Assembly: GCA_019634615.1 (NCBI GenBank)
Contig: JAHCAZ010000002.1
Location: 124,001 to 188,000 of the forward strand
Source of the DNA: Opitutaceae bacterium
Lineage (GTDB): Bacteria; Verrucomicrobiota; Verrucomicrobiia; Opitutales; Opitutaceae
Length of the DNA: 64,000 nt
Direction of reading: 5' to 3'
Below the pieces are notes generated by a model that worked only from the letters and a program-made list of their open reading frames with translations, was not told where the DNA came from and searched no databases. This document shows, one piece after another, positions 41,201 to 50,379 of the stretch; position 1 is the first letter of the stretch; the number at the start of each line of letters is the position of its first letter. A program made the translations under genes and the position numbers.

Positions 41201-42855
41201 GGCGCGGGGGTGGCCGGGGCGTGGAGCCGGAACGTGATCTCGAACGACAGGGAGTCGTCGAGCTCGCGGCGCTCGAGGCTGGTGAGGACGATCTCGCGGC
41301 AGAGCGGCCCGAGCCGCGGGTGGGCGCGGAGCTGGTCGACGTAGGCGCCGAGCAGCCGGCTGGCGCGCTCGGACGAGTCGCGCAGGCTGCCGCGCAGCAC
41401 GATGACCTCGGGCCCGCCGGTCTCGATCAGCTCGAAGGTCACCTGCGCCGGGCGGCTCTCGCCGAGCAGGGTGGTGAGCTCGGAGACCGCCATGGGCTGG
41501 TGCATCAGGTTGTACGCCTCGTCGAGGCGCGCGCTGTCGCGGGCGAAGTCGCGCTGCACCGCGGCGATCTCCTGCAGCACCTGGGCGTTGTCGGCCATGC
41601 GCTTTTCCCAGACGTTGACCTGCCGGCGCAGCTCGAAATTCGTGTAGGCGAGCCAGCCGGCGCCGAGGCCGATGCCGAGGGTGATGCCGCCGAAGATGGC
41701 GTTGATGAGGAAGCGGGTGCCGACGACGCTGTCCTCGGGCAGCTCGGCGACGAGGCGGCAGTCGAAGTGCCAGGCGGCCCCGGCCGCGGGGAGGTCGGCC
41801 ACCGGCGTCGGGGCGCGGCTGCCGCCGGCGGGCGTGAGGTTGAAGGTGGTGAGGAGGCTGAGCGCGGCGAGCCACTGCTGGCCGACGGCCGCGCCCTCGG
41901 TGAGGAAGTGCACGCTCGCGGCCTGGAGGGCGGGCTCGAGCAGGGGGAGGTCGACGGCCTCGCCCAGCTTGCGGCACAGCCAGTGCAGGCGGTCGGGCAC
42001 CTGCCCGCAGTAGAGCTCGTCGATGCGGTGGCCCGTCTGCAGCTCGAACTGGTCGACCGCGGGCTTGAGGTGGCGCGCGATCAGGCGGACGAGGCGGCGG
42101 CCCTGCTCGAGCGTGAACTCATCGGGCTCCTCGAGCTGCGCGCGGGCGGCGGCGAGGTCGGGCGTGCTGAGCTCCTTCATGGCCGTCTCGATCACGGAGG
42201 CGAGGCCGAAGGGCAGGGGCGAGAGGGTGTGGATGCCGTCCTTGGCGATGATGTAGACGCGGGTCTGGTCGCGCTCGATCTCGCACACGGCGACGGCGTG
42301 GCGGTAGCCGGTCTGGGCGATATGCTGGGTGAGGATGCCGAGCAGCGGCAGGGTCGTCACCTCGAGGCCGCGCGGGCGCAGGCCGAGGTCGAGGAGGCGC
42401 TCCTGGGTGACGCGGATGGCGGACCACGGCACGCCGAAGAGGAGGCCGGGGCGGATCGTGCCGTCGTTGGTCAGCGGCGTGCCGTCCATGGGGTTGAGCA
42501 CGCGGATGAGCCATTCCTTGGCCGAGGTGATCTTGGCCTGCTCGGCGACGAGGGCCGCGAGGTAGTCGGGCTCGGCGAGGCGGCGGGTGTTGATCTGGAC
42601 GCGGGCGATGACGCGCTCGACGGGGTGGAAGCCGCAGTAGGCCGGCAGGCGGCCGCGGCTGTCCTTTTCCTGCACGTGGGCCTCGGTCCAGCGCTCCACC
42701 TCCTGGCCGTCGGTCGGCGGGACCTCGGCCAGCGCGTCCATGAGGACCGGCGTCTGGCTCAGGCGCAGGCGCGCGAGCTGGAGCTGGTTGTCCGTGTGGT
42801 TGAAGAGGACACCGCTCCGGGTCTGGCGAGAGAGGTTGAGGGAGGGAAGTTTCAC
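41197..42855 (-). CDS. Natural PilM-PilN fusion protein
   Basis: A 552-residue protein. Residues about 1-365 resemble the actin-like PilM/competence ComA-type ATPase fold (the N-terminal SGVLFNHTDNQLQLARL segment, GYRHAVAVCEIERDQTRVYIIAKDG and DQFELQTGHRIDELYCGQ). A membrane helix follows at about 386-405. Residues about 406-552 are a coiled coil plus a PilN-like ferredoxin fold (VTFELIETGGPEVIVLRGSLRDSSERASRLLGAYVDQL). Usually PilM and PilN are separate and PilM binds the PilN N-terminal peptide, so a fusion makes the contact permanent. It is followed by pilO with an ATGA overlap. Confidence 0.75.
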   Translation of the reverse strand: MKLPSLNLSRQTRSGVLFNHTDNQLQLARLRLSQTPVLMDALAEVPPTDGQEVERWTEAHVQEKDSRGRLPAYCGFHPVERVIARVQINTRRLAEPDYLAALVAEQAKITSAKEWLIRVLNPMDGTPLTNDGTIRPGLLFGVPWSAIRVTQERLLDLGLRPRGLEVTTLPLLGILTQHIAQTGYRHAVAVCEIERDQTRVYIIAKDGIHTLSPLPFGLASVIETAMKELSTPDLAAARAQLEEPDEFTLEQGRRLVRLIARHLKPAVDQFELQTGHRIDELYCGQVPDRLHWLCRKLGEAVDLPLLEPALQAASVHFLTEGAAVGQQWLAALSLLTTFNLTPAGGSRAPTPVADLPAAGAAWHFDCRLVAELPEDSVVGTRFLINAIFGGITLGIGLGAGWLAYTNFELRRQVNVWEKRMADNAQVLQEIAAVQRDFARDSARLDEAYNLMHQPMAVSELTTLLGESRPAQVTFELIETGGPEVIVLRGSLRDSSERASRLLGAYVDQLRAHPRLGPLCREIVLTSLERRELDDSLSFEITFRLHAPATPAP

Positions 42856-42960
42856 GAGGCGCGACGCACGCGGATCGGCCGGGAGAGGGCGTTGGCGAAC
42901 ACGGATGTCACGGAAGGGCCGGGAGTAGCAATCGCGAAGTGGGGCGGGGCTGGACCTGCG

Positions 42961-45900
42961 TCAGAGCGAGACCTGGTCGGCGGGGTCGGTGAGCTCCCGC
43001 CAGGAGACGACCTGGAACGGCTGCTCGACGTAGGTGCCGAGGCCGCCGGCGGTGCGCAGGGCCAGGTCGTAGTCGAGCGTGGCGGCGTGGTTGAAGTAGA
43101 CGGTCTTGGCGGAGACGGCGCCGAAGATCTCGCCGTTGAAGCCGCTGTTCCATTTGTGGAGGTAGGCGTCGGGCATGTAGATCAGCCCGTGGAAGGGGAG
43201 GCGCGACCAGAAGTAGTGGTAGCTGGAGGAGTTGTAGGTGCTGCCGCTGACGAGCAGCGTCTTGGCCGGGTCGAAGGTCTGATTGATGATGCCGCCGCCG
43301 GTGCCGCTCGTGCTGTTGCCGATGTAGAGCTGGCTGCCGTGGAAGTAGATCTCGAGCGAGCCGGTGGGGGCGACGATGATGCGGCCGCTGTTGGTGTAGA
43401 GGATGCCCGAGACGTTGAGGATGACCGGGCCGACGATGGTGAGGACGTCGGTGGAGCTGTCGAGGTAGAGGCCGGAGGTCGAGGACCAGCCGCCGCCGGT
43501 GTAGGTACCCGTGATGTTGTACACGGTCGGCGTCGTGGCCCCGGGCGTGCCGAGGGTGCGGGCGCCCTCGTAGAGGGTGGTGCCGTTGCCCTCGCTGTCG
43601 GGCAGGCTGATGCCGGGGCCGCTCAGGTCCGAGTACGCGTCCGGCGGCTCGAACCGCGGGACGTAGGGATTGCTGAACACGCGCGTGGGGTCGACCTTGG
43701 GCGAGCTGGCGCTGGTCGGGCCCTGCACCACGGCGCTGCTGCCGAAGGAGGTCGTGGTGGCGTTGACGTAGCCGCGGATGACGGCGGTGCTCGAGCTCGT
43801 GACGGCCGGCGCCGCGACGACGGCGGAGTAGCCGTACATCGTCGTGGACCAGTACGTGGCATTGGGCGGCGCCTGGTTGGTGTGGGCCTTGATGCAGCGG
43901 TAGACGGTCTGGTTGGTGGAGCGGTACACGATGTCGCCGACCGCGTAGGCCGTGCTGCTGGACCACGCGGCGTAGTCCGTACTGGTGTGCTCCCAGTAGG
44001 TAGTGTTGGTGACGGTGGTGCTGGCCGGGGCCTGACCGCTGGTGTGCGTTAACTTGCAGCGGTAGAGCAGACCAGTGACCGGATAAAAGACGACATCGCC
44101 GACACGGAAACCGGTCGAAGTCCACGTCGCGTAGTCCACCGACCCCACTTCCCAGTAGGTCGTGCTGGTCGGATTGGTGCCGGAGCTGCTGGTGTGGGCG
44201 GACCGGCAGCGATAGAGCTGGCCGCTACTCGGGTGCCCGTTGATGTCGGGCGGCTGGTAGTACACGACGGTGCCGACGGTGTAGGCTATTCCGGATCCCC
44301 ACAGGGGGTAGCCAATCACGTCCGCGTATGAACTCGTGTAGGGATTCCAGGCGGAAACGGCAGTCCACAACGTAGCGTTGTCGGTCGCGTTGCTTGAGGC
44401 ATCGCTGGTGTGAGCAGCGATACAACGGTAAGTCGCGCCGTTTGGAGCCATCACCAGGTTGCCTACCGCATAGCTTGTTCCCGACGCCCAGTTGACCGTG
44501 GGTTCCCAAAGCGAAAGGTTAGTCGTCGATTGGGTCGTCGCGTTGCTTGTGTGTGCAGAAATGCAGCGAAGGAATGCGCCTGATGGCGAGGCAACCAAAT
44601 CCCCGACCACGTAAGTTTTAGGTGCGAACCAGGTCGTGGCAGGCCCCCAAAGGCTGGAATTGAAAGTCGAGCGAGTGCCGGTAAAGGCGGTGCTGGTGTG
44701 AGCAGACAAGCAGCGAAAGACCGCGCCAGAACTGTCGCACACCAGGTCGCCTACTGAATAGGACTTTGACGAACTCCAGTTGGTGTAGGGTGCTTGTTCT
44801 CGCCAGTAGGTGCCATCGGAGGGGGTTCGTCCTGGGGTGCTGGTATGGGCCAGAATGCATCGGTAAGCTTTTCCGGTGCCGGAGACCATGTATGTGACCA
44901 TGTCGCCGACCGAGTAGTCCTTCGATGAGACCCAGGCCGGAAGGGAAGATCTGTTCGGGGTCCAGAACGATGCGTTGATGGTGCCGGAGATGGTCGGGGC
45001 ACGATTGTAGTGGGCAACAAGCGAGCGATAGAATTGCCCGCTTGTTGGGTGAAAAATCGTGTCGCCGGCTATGTAACTCTTCGAGGTCGACCAAGGGATA
45101 TGTTGGAGCAGGTTGGAGTTGTAGCTCTCGATCGTGCCGCTGGAGGCGATGTTGATGCTGGTGCTCGAATTCGATCCGCCGACGGCATTGGGGAACAAGG
45201 CGGCTGGTTGGACCTCGGCGCGGAGCTGGGTGCGCTGGGTCGGGGTGCTGGCCGTGAGCGCGACGATGCCCTCGGCGTAGATCACCGGCGGGCCCGCCCA
45301 GTACGTGGTGTTGGGCGGTGCTTGGTTGGTGTGGGCGGAGATGCACTTGTAGACGGTACCGCCGTAAAGGACCGTGCTGTTGACGGCGTAGGCCGTCGCG
45401 GCGCTCCAAGCGGCGGCGGTGGAGGTGGTCCAATACGTCGACTCCGGCGGGATCTTGCCGGTGTGGGCGACGAGGCAGCGGTAGACCGTGTCATTGGCGA
45501 TGACGATGTCGCCGGCCGCGTACGGCGTGTAGGCGCTCCACTCCCCGGGCGCGCTGGTCCAGTTCGAGGTCGCATGTGGCGGCGGCACGATGGACGGCCC
45601 CGTGGCGCTGGTGCAGAGGTACCACTGCCCGCGGTACCAAGCGGCATGGCCCGCGGCGTAAGTGGTGGCGCTGCGCCAGCTCGAGGCATTGCGGTTAGTG
45701 ACCAGGATCTTCGCCGAGGCGGTGATGCCCTGGCCGTAGCTGGTCGCCGGCGTGTGGGTGCGCGTGGCGGTGGCGCCGCTGGTGGTCCAGTTCGTCCAGT
45801 TGCTGTTATTGAGCGACGACATCGCCAGCTCGATGCCGATCTCGGCAAGCTGGGCGCTGAGGCCGTTGTTGTAAGAGCGGGCGCTGAAATTCATCGCCCG

Positions 45901-46008
45901 GCTGCTGAGCGTGAGGTAGGTCGTGACGGCAATCGCCAGGACGGCCACGAAGCACAGGGCGACGAGGACGACCGATCCGCGGGCGTTGGCGAAGGGGCGG
46001 CGCATCAT
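42961..46008 (-). CDS. PilX-like pilus protein with eleven CBM5/12-like repeats
   Basis: A 1015-residue protein. The N-terminal hydrophobic helix (GSVVLVALCFVAVLAIAVTTYL) and position after pilV/pilW genes mark it as a PilX-type minor component. Residues about 108-745 carry eleven copies of a 40-50-residue unit of the form W-x3-3-Y-x-xGD-x-V-...-YRC-x-x-AHT-...-YW, the pattern of carbohydrate-binding modules of family 5/12 (ChiC-type, chitin/cellulose). Beyond about residue 790 is a beta-rich C-terminal region (LTIVGPVILNVSGILYTNSGRIIV) similar to other long PilX proteins. Its ATG overlaps the PilW stop (ATGA). It probably gives the pilus a multivalent polysaccharide-binding surface. Confidence 0.85.
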   Translation of the reverse strand: MMRRPFANARGSVVLVALCFVAVLAIAVTTYLTLSSRAMNFSARSYNNGLSAQLAEIGIELAMSSLNNSNWTNWTTSGATATRTHTPATSYGQGITASAKILVTNRNASSWRSATTYAAGHAAWYRGQWYLCTSATGPSIVPPPHATSNWTSAPGEWSAYTPYAAGDIVIANDTVYRCLVAHTGKIPPESTYWTTSTAAAWSAATAYAVNSTVLYGGTVYKCISAHTNQAPPNTTYWAGPPVIYAEGIVALTASTPTQRTQLRAEVQPAALFPNAVGGSNSSTSINIASSGTIESYNSNLLQHIPWSTSKSYIAGDTIFHPTSGQFYRSLVAHYNRAPTISGTINASFWTPNRSSLPAWVSSKDYSVGDMVTYMVSGTGKAYRCILAHTSTPGRTPSDGTYWREQAPYTNWSSSKSYSVGDLVCDSSGAVFRCLSAHTSTAFTGTRSTFNSSLWGPATTWFAPKTYVVGDLVASPSGAFLRCISAHTSNATTQSTTNLSLWEPTVNWASGTSYAVGNLVMAPNGATYRCIAAHTSDASSNATDNATLWTAVSAWNPYTSSYADVIGYPLWGSGIAYTVGTVVYYQPPDINGHPSSGQLYRCRSAHTSSSGTNPTSTTYWEVGSVDYATWTSTGFRVGDVVFYPVTGLLYRCKLTHTSGQAPASTTVTNTTYWEHTSTDYAAWSSSTAYAVGDIVYRSTNQTVYRCIKAHTNQAPPNATYWSTTMYGYSAVVAAPAVTSSSTAVIRGYVNATTTSFGSSAVVQGPTSASSPKVDPTRVFSNPYVPRFEPPDAYSDLSGPGISLPDSEGNGTTLYEGARTLGTPGATTPTVYNITGTYTGGGWSSTSGLYLDSSTDVLTIVGPVILNVSGILYTNSGRIIVAPTGSLEIYFHGSQLYIGNSTSGTGGGIINQTFDPAKTLLVSGSTYNSSSYHYFWSRLPFHGLIYMPDAYLHKWNSGFNGEIFGAVSAKTVYFNHAATLDYDLALRTAGGLGTYVEQPFQVVSWRELTDPADQVSL

Positions 46009-46634
46009 TCGAGGAGGGCCTTGTTGCGGATCGCCAGAAACGGCGACGCCCCCGGGTAGACGGGGGTGCGCGTGCCGTTGCCGGCGACGCCGGTCTGGGA
46101 GCGGAACTCCATCGCGACCTTCTTGATGCTGGAGACCTTGTTGGTGAAATCGGTCACGGCGTTGTCGCTCACGTCGCGGTAGTCGAAGTCGAGGCTGAGG
46201 AGATTGCGCAGCAGCGTGACCGTGTTGCCGGTGTTCGGGCTGGCGGTGTTCTCGTAGAAGCGCACGAGCGAGTTGCCCGGCGCCGTGATGCTCACCTGGT
46301 CGCCGGTCGCGCCGATGCTGACGGTCGTCGCCGTGGCCGCGCTGTTGTAGTAATAGATGATCTTGCGCGTGGCGGTCCCGGCCGGCACCGCCAGCTCGAG
46401 CTGCGCGTCGCCGGGGTTGCTCAACCCGCTGGCCATGCGCACGTCCTGGGCGAAGTAGGCGAGGGCGCGGCGACCCTCGGACTCGAGCTGCTGCTGGTTG
46501 GCGAGGCGGTTGAGGTTGCGGCCGAGAAAACCGAACGTGGACAGCACCGCCGTCATCACCACGAGCGCGAGGGTCATGCCCACGAGCAGCTCGACCAGGG
46601 TGAAACCGGCGCGGGAGTGGGGACGGCGGGTCAT
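46005..46634 (-). CDS. PilW-like minor pilin
   Basis: A 209-residue prepilin-like protein with the type III signal RRPHSRAGFTLVELLVGMTL: basic leader, Gly before Phe, and the Glu at position +5 needed for pilin assembly. It is followed by a hydrophobic helix and a globular beta-domain. It has the layout of PilW/GspJ minor pilins that initiate the pilus tip. It lies between pilV- and pilX-like genes with one- and four-base overlaps. A prepilin peptidase (PilD) must be supplied from elsewhere. Confidence 0.85.
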   Translation of the reverse strand: MTRRPHSRAGFTLVELLVGMTLALVVMTAVLSTFGFLGRNLNRLANQQQLESEGRRALAYFAQDVRMASGLSNPGDAQLELAVPAGTATRKIIYYYNSAATATTVSIGATGDQVSITAPGNSLVRFYENTASPNTGNTVTLLRNLLSLDFDYRDVSDNAVTDFTNKVSSIKKVAMEFRSQTGVAGNGTRTPVYPGASPFLAIRNKALLE

Positions 46635-47242
46635 CACGAGCGCTGCAACGTCAGGTTCAACCCGTACTTGCCGAAATACGCCGACTTCGTGCGGGTGTAG
46701 GTGCGGGCGTTGAGGCCGCTCGGCGTGGCCGTCCAGGTCAGCGTGAAGGTCACCTCGCGCAGGTCGGTGGCGCCGGTGACGTCGGCCACCGTCCGCGTGA
46801 GCGCGTAGGTCGCGCCCTGGGCGACGTTGGTGTCGGACATGATGCCGGCCTCCGCGGCCGTGGCTCGGCGCCAATAGGAGGCGTTGCTCACCGCCTTGTT
46901 GGTGTGGGCCGCCGTGCAGGTGTACCAGACGTTGCTGCTGCTCACGACGTCGCCGATGGCATACGCGGTCGCCGAGCTCCAGGCCTGCCGGAAGCGACTG
47001 TCGATCGTGATGGTCGTCGGCCCGGCGGCATAACCGTCGATCGTGCTCCAGGTCTCGAAGCGCAGGTTCTCGATCTCCTGGTCCAGGATCTGCGCCGCCA
47101 AGGTCTGCCGGCGCGCCGTGGCCAGCATCTCGGAGCCGATGGTGACGGCCTGGATGAGCCCCATCAGCCCGACCACCAAAATGGTCGCCCCCATCATCAC
47201 GTCGATGATGCTGAAGGCAGCTTGTTTGCGGTGTTGGCGCAT
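46634..47242 (-). CDS. PilV-like minor pilin with one CBM5/12-like unit
   Basis: A 202-residue minor pilin with the leader MRQHRKQAAFSIIDVMMGAT, where the usual Gly-Phe is replaced by Ala-Phe and the +5 Glu by Asp. The hydrophobic helix is at about 10-32. The body contains one copy (about residues 86-128) of the W..A.AYA.GDVV....WY.C..AHT......YW unit found eleven times in the PilX-like protein. The start at 47242 is chosen because it yields a short prepilin leader; an in-frame ATG at 47284 would add 14 residues. It is the first gene of the operon. Confidence 0.78.
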   Translation of the reverse strand: MRQHRKQAAFSIIDVMMGATILVVGLMGLIQAVTIGSEMLATARRQTLAAQILDQEIENLRFETWSTIDGYAAGPTTITIDSRFRQAWSSATAYAIGDVVSSSNVWYTCTAAHTNKAVSNASYWRRATAAEAGIMSDTNVAQGATYALTRTVADVTGATDLREVTFTLTWTATPSGLNARTYTRTKSAYFGKYGLNLTLQRS

Positions 47243-47336
47243 CAGGGAATACGGGGATTTTCCCCTGTTTCCCCTACAAAGCAACCCCAGCCGGGGCGCG
47301 ACAAGCTTGGACTGGGAGGTAAGGGGTAAGGGCGTA

Positions 47337-47480
47337 AGGCGAGTAAGGGGAAACCGCGAAGGACGCGAAGAGACGCGAAGAGATCCCAGTCCTTGATCGC
47401 GGAAACGCGGAAGGACGGAAACGCGGAATCGATCCTGTTATCCTATTCCGTGCCTCCGCCCTTCCGCGATTCCGCGATCG
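47337..47480. repeat. Imperfect palindrome of CGCGGAA-type units upstream of the pilus operon
   Basis: Tandem units GACGCGAAGAGACGCGAAGA at about 47360 are followed by a palindrome whose left arm is CGCGGAAACGCGGAAGGACG (47399 on) and right arm CGCCCTTCCGCGATTCCGCG (ending 47478). The purine-rich units resemble those of nested hairpin J in D2. Confidence 0.75.
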
Positions 47481-47495
47481 GATCGGAATGCGCGC

Positions 47496-48311
47496 CTACA
47501 GTAGCCCGTGCCCCCGGGCCCAGCGGACGAAATCCGCTTCGAGCGCGTCGAATGAATCGATCACGAACAGCGGGTCCTGATAATGCCAGATGTCGTAAGG
47601 CTGCAGCGCGATGCGCTCGGGGACGGCGGCGTGTTTCGCGACCTTGTCGGTCAGGCTGTGCAGGGTCTCGCCGGACGACGAGATGATGCCGTTGCCGTAG
47701 ATGCGCAGGCCGCCCGGGTTGCGGATGAGGCCGAACTCGACGGTGAACCAGTAGATGCGTGTCAGCCCCTCCTCGACCGCCGCATCGCGGCACGCGACGG
47801 CGGCCTGACCGATCTTCTGGTAAAAGTCGGCGAAGCGCGGGTGCATGATCATCGGCGTGTGGCCGAAGATGTCGTGGAAACAGTCCGGCGCCGGCGTGTA
47901 GTCGAGCTCGTGGCGCCCGCGGATGTAGTCCGTGCAGGGGAAAATGCGCTGCGCCAGGTAGCCGAAGAAATCGTGCGCATCGAGAAGCCCCGGCGTGCGC
48001 GCGATGCGCCAGCCCGTGGCGCGGTGGAGGCGCCGGGAGACGGCCGCGAGGGCGGGGATGCGGTCCGACTCAAGGGCGAGGGCCTCGAGGCCGGTGAGGA
48101 ACTCGTCGGCCGCCCGGCCGGGGAGCAGTTCCGCCTGGCGCGCGTACAGGTCGCGCCAGACGGACTGCTCGGCCTCGGTGTAGTCAGGGTAAAGACAGGC
48201 ATCGCCCACCGGCAGCGGGGTGGAGAGCTTGTGCGGCACGCAGCGCGGGTCGTCGCCCGGGCTGGGGTTGGGCGTGGACGATGGGAACGAGGGCGCAGGG
48301 GAGGAAAGCAT
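47496..48311 (-). CDS. phhA: Phenylalanine 4-monooxygenase
   Basis: A 271-residue aromatic amino acid hydroxylase of bacterial (PhhA) size. Iron ligands: the His pair in DCFHDIFGHTP and Glu in FTVEFGLIRN (His163, His168 and Glu209 when numbered from the longer start). The pterin-site regions PPAPDCFH and YGNGIISSSGE are also present. It converts phenylalanine to tyrosine, feeding the homogentisate route encoded just beyond. The start is either the ATG at 48311 or the one at 48362. It is transcribed divergently from the FAA-hydrolase gene. No pterin recycling gene (phhB) is in the window. Confidence 0.92.
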   Translation of the reverse strand: MLSSPAPSFPSSTPNPSPGDDPRCVPHKLSTPLPVGDACLYPDYTEAEQSVWRDLYARQAELLPGRAADEFLTGLEALALESDRIPALAAVSRRLHRATGWRIARTPGLLDAHDFFGYLAQRIFPCTDYIRGRHELDYTPAPDCFHDIFGHTPMIMHPRFADFYQKIGQAAVACRDAAVEEGLTRIYWFTVEFGLIRNPGGLRIYGNGIISSSGETLHSLTDKVAKHAAVPERIALQPYDIWHYQDPLFVIDSFDALEADFVRWARGHGLL

Positions 48312-48502
48312 CTCCAGGGTGGGTGGGGTGGGGCGGCGGGGGTACGCCGTCGTTGGCCGCATGCTAACAGCGCCCCCGCGGCGGGGCCATCGCCCTTATG
48401 GCGTAATATGTGCGTCTGCCCTCGAGCCGATGGCGCGCGGCGGATTTTTGCTTCGCCCTTGGTCGGGCTGCAACCAGCATGGGTGCAGGATCCCAGCCGA
48501 CC

Positions 48503-49429
48503 ATGCGCCTCGCCACCATTTTGCCCCGCGCCAGTGTCGAACCCGTCGTCGTGGCCGCCGCGCCCGATGGCACCTGGATCGAGCTTGCCGGCCTCGCCGG
48601 CCGGCCGATGCCGCGGCTGGAGGATGGCCTGCCCTGGGTGCTCGCGCACACGGCGCACCTCGGGCAGCGCGCCGCGAATTGGCGCGGGCCGCGTTATCGC
48701 CCGAGCGAGTTTTCCTTTTTGCCGCCCGTGATGCGCCCGCCGTCGATCCGCGATTTCTACGCGTTCGAGCAGCACGTGAAGGCCTGCCGCGGCCGCCGCG
48801 GGCTGGAGATGGCGCCGGGGTGGTACGAGATCCCGGTGTTCTATTTCTCGAACCCAAGCGCGCTCAACGGCCACGACGGCGAGGTGTGGGCGCCCGCCGG
48901 GTCGCAGGAGCTCGATTACGAGCTGGAGCTCGGCATCGTCATCGGCCGCGCCGGCCGCGACATCACCCCCGCGCAGGCGTGGGAGCACGTGGCGGGATTC
49001 ACGATTCTCAACGATTTCAGCGCGCGCGACCTCCAGCGCGCCGAGGTGCCGGTCGGCCTCGGGCCGGCCAAGGGCAAGGACTTCGCGACCGGCCTCGGGC
49101 CCGCGCTCGTCACGCGCGACGAGTTCGCCGACCGCATCAGCGGCGAGAAACTCTCGCTCGAGATGTGCGCCCGCCTGAACGGCCGCGAGCTCTCCCGCGG
49201 CAACACGGCCAGCCTGTATTACTCGATCCCCCGCCTCATCGCCCAGGCCGCGCGCGACGCGGAGCTGCACCCCGGCGACATCCTCGGCACCGGCACCGTC
49301 GGCACGGGCTGCATCCTCGAGCTCGGCCCCGAGCAGACGGGCGGCTGGCTCAAGCCCGGCGACGTGATCGAGCTCGAGATCGAAAAGATCGGCGTCCTGC
49401 GCAACCGGATCGTGGCCCGCCCGAAATAG
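48503..49429 (+). CDS. Fumarylacetoacetate hydrolase-family protein
   Basis: A 308-residue enzyme of the FAH superfamily. The metal-binding Glu-x-Glu is in LDYELELGIVIGR, preceded by RPPSIRDFYAFEQHVKACR (catalytic His) and followed by NDFSARDLQ and GKDFATGLGPALVTRDE. Alongside HPPD and homogentisate dioxygenase it most likely cleaves fumarylacetoacetate to fumarate and acetoacetate in the last step of tyrosine degradation. A maleylacetoacetate isomerase is not seen nearby. The ATG at 48503 is chosen for the compact N-terminus; the upstream extension is not protein-like. Confidence 0.85.
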   Translation: MRLATILPRASVEPVVVAAAPDGTWIELAGLAGRPMPRLEDGLPWVLAHTAHLGQRAANWRGPRYRPSEFSFLPPVMRPPSIRDFYAFEQHVKACRGRRGLEMAPGWYEIPVFYFSNPSALNGHDGEVWAPAGSQELDYELELGIVIGRAGRDITPAQAWEHVAGFTILNDFSARDLQRAEVPVGLGPAKGKDFATGLGPALVTRDEFADRISGEKLSLEMCARLNGRELSRGNTASLYYSIPRLIAQAARDAELHPGDILGTGTVGTGCILELGPEQTGGWLKPGDVIELEIEKIGVLRNRIVARPK

Positions 49430-49439
49430 CCACTGGGGC

Positions 49440-49621
49440 AACGCTCAACGTTTAACGTTCAACGCTTAACGCTCAAGTATTGGTCGTGTAGCTACGAGCG
49501 TGAGCGAGTGGTCATCAGGCAGCGAAGCCGGATTTCCACTCGCTCACGCTCGTAGCTACGGCGCGTTACCTATGTCCTGAACACGCCGCAATGAAACCTG
49601 AGCGCTAAACGTTGAGCGTTC
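49440..49621. repeat. Nested palindrome: F iterons around A-family hairpin A5
   Basis: A left F array lies at 49440-49477, A5 arms at 49488-49511 and 49536-49559 (24-base loop), and an inverted F array at 49599-49621. It fills the gap between convergent genes with no further sequence of note, apart from a TGTCCTGAACACG stretch shared with the A2 block. Confidence 0.88.
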
Positions 49622-49639
49622 CCGCGCGCTGCGCGCGGG

Positions 49640-50269
49640 TCACCGATTCAGCAATGCCGCCACGCGCGTCCGGCCGCGGACGCCGAGCTTGGCGAAGATG
49701 GCGGCGAGCTGCGTCTTGATCGTCAGCGGGCTGCGGCGCAGCTCGGCGGCGATCTCGGTCGTGCGCAGGCCCTCGCGGACGCGCATCGCGACCTCGCGCT
49801 CGCGCTCCGAGAGGCGGGCGAGCAGCGCCACGGCGCCGGGCGACAGCGGACGATGCCGGTCACCGCGCGGGCGGCGGTAATCCAGTTGAATGTGAAACGC
49901 CGGCGGCGTGCCGGGCCCGCCCGGCGCGTGCAGCTTGATGCGCGCGTGCAGGCCGCGGCCGTGGTCGCTCACCACGCGCGGGTGCGCGCTCGTGTCGGTC
50001 CCCGCCGCGTGGTCCGCCGCGAGCGCCAGGCACGCCGCCGCCAGCCCGGGCGGCAGGGCGAAGGTCTCGCGCACGCGCAGCGCCGCGGCCTTGCGTTCGC
50101 CGAAATTCCACACCGCGCACGCACGCGCGGCCTCGGCGTTGAACCACAGCGGCTGCAGGTCGCGGTCGACCAGCAGCAGGCCGACCGGCACCTCTTCCAG
50201 CATGGTTTCGTAATGCGCCAGCCGCAGGGGCGCGCCTTCCGGCGGGGGTATCGCAGGACGCGAGGACAT
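49640..50269 (-). CDS. PAS-like / LuxR-type HTH regulator
   Basis: A 209-residue protein. The N-terminal half (about 15-130) resembles a PAS domain (LEEVPVGLLLVDRDLQPLWFNAEAARACAVWNF). The C-terminal half is a LuxR/GerE HTH (LSEREREVAMRVREGLRTTEIAAELRRSPLTIKTQLAAIFAKLGV). There is no receiver domain or phospho-Asp, so it probably senses a ligand directly. It is divergent from hppD with a 110-base shared promoter region, making it the likely local regulator of the tyrosine-catabolism genes. Ligand unknown. Confidence 0.8.
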   Translation of the reverse strand: MSSRPAIPPPEGAPLRLAHYETMLEEVPVGLLLVDRDLQPLWFNAEAARACAVWNFGERKAAALRVRETFALPPGLAAACLALAADHAAGTDTSAHPRVVSDHGRGLHARIKLHAPGGPGTPPAFHIQLDYRRPRGDRHRPLSPGAVALLARLSEREREVAMRVREGLRTTEIAAELRRSPLTIKTQLAAIFAKLGVRGRTRVAALLNR

Positions 50270-50379
50270 GGCGGCACCATACGGACCGCCCGCCCGAGCA
50301 CAAGCCGCGGCTTACTCCCTTTGGCTGATGGACCGCCGAGGACCCCGTCGCTAGATTGCGGGGCACCCCGCCACACCAC

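Noticed and set aside
42951..42964. Fnr-like TGGAC-N4-GTCAG near the end of the PilX-like gene
   Set aside because: It has two mismatches, lies at the end of a coding region and is about 100 bases from the next start codon, so it is probably chance.
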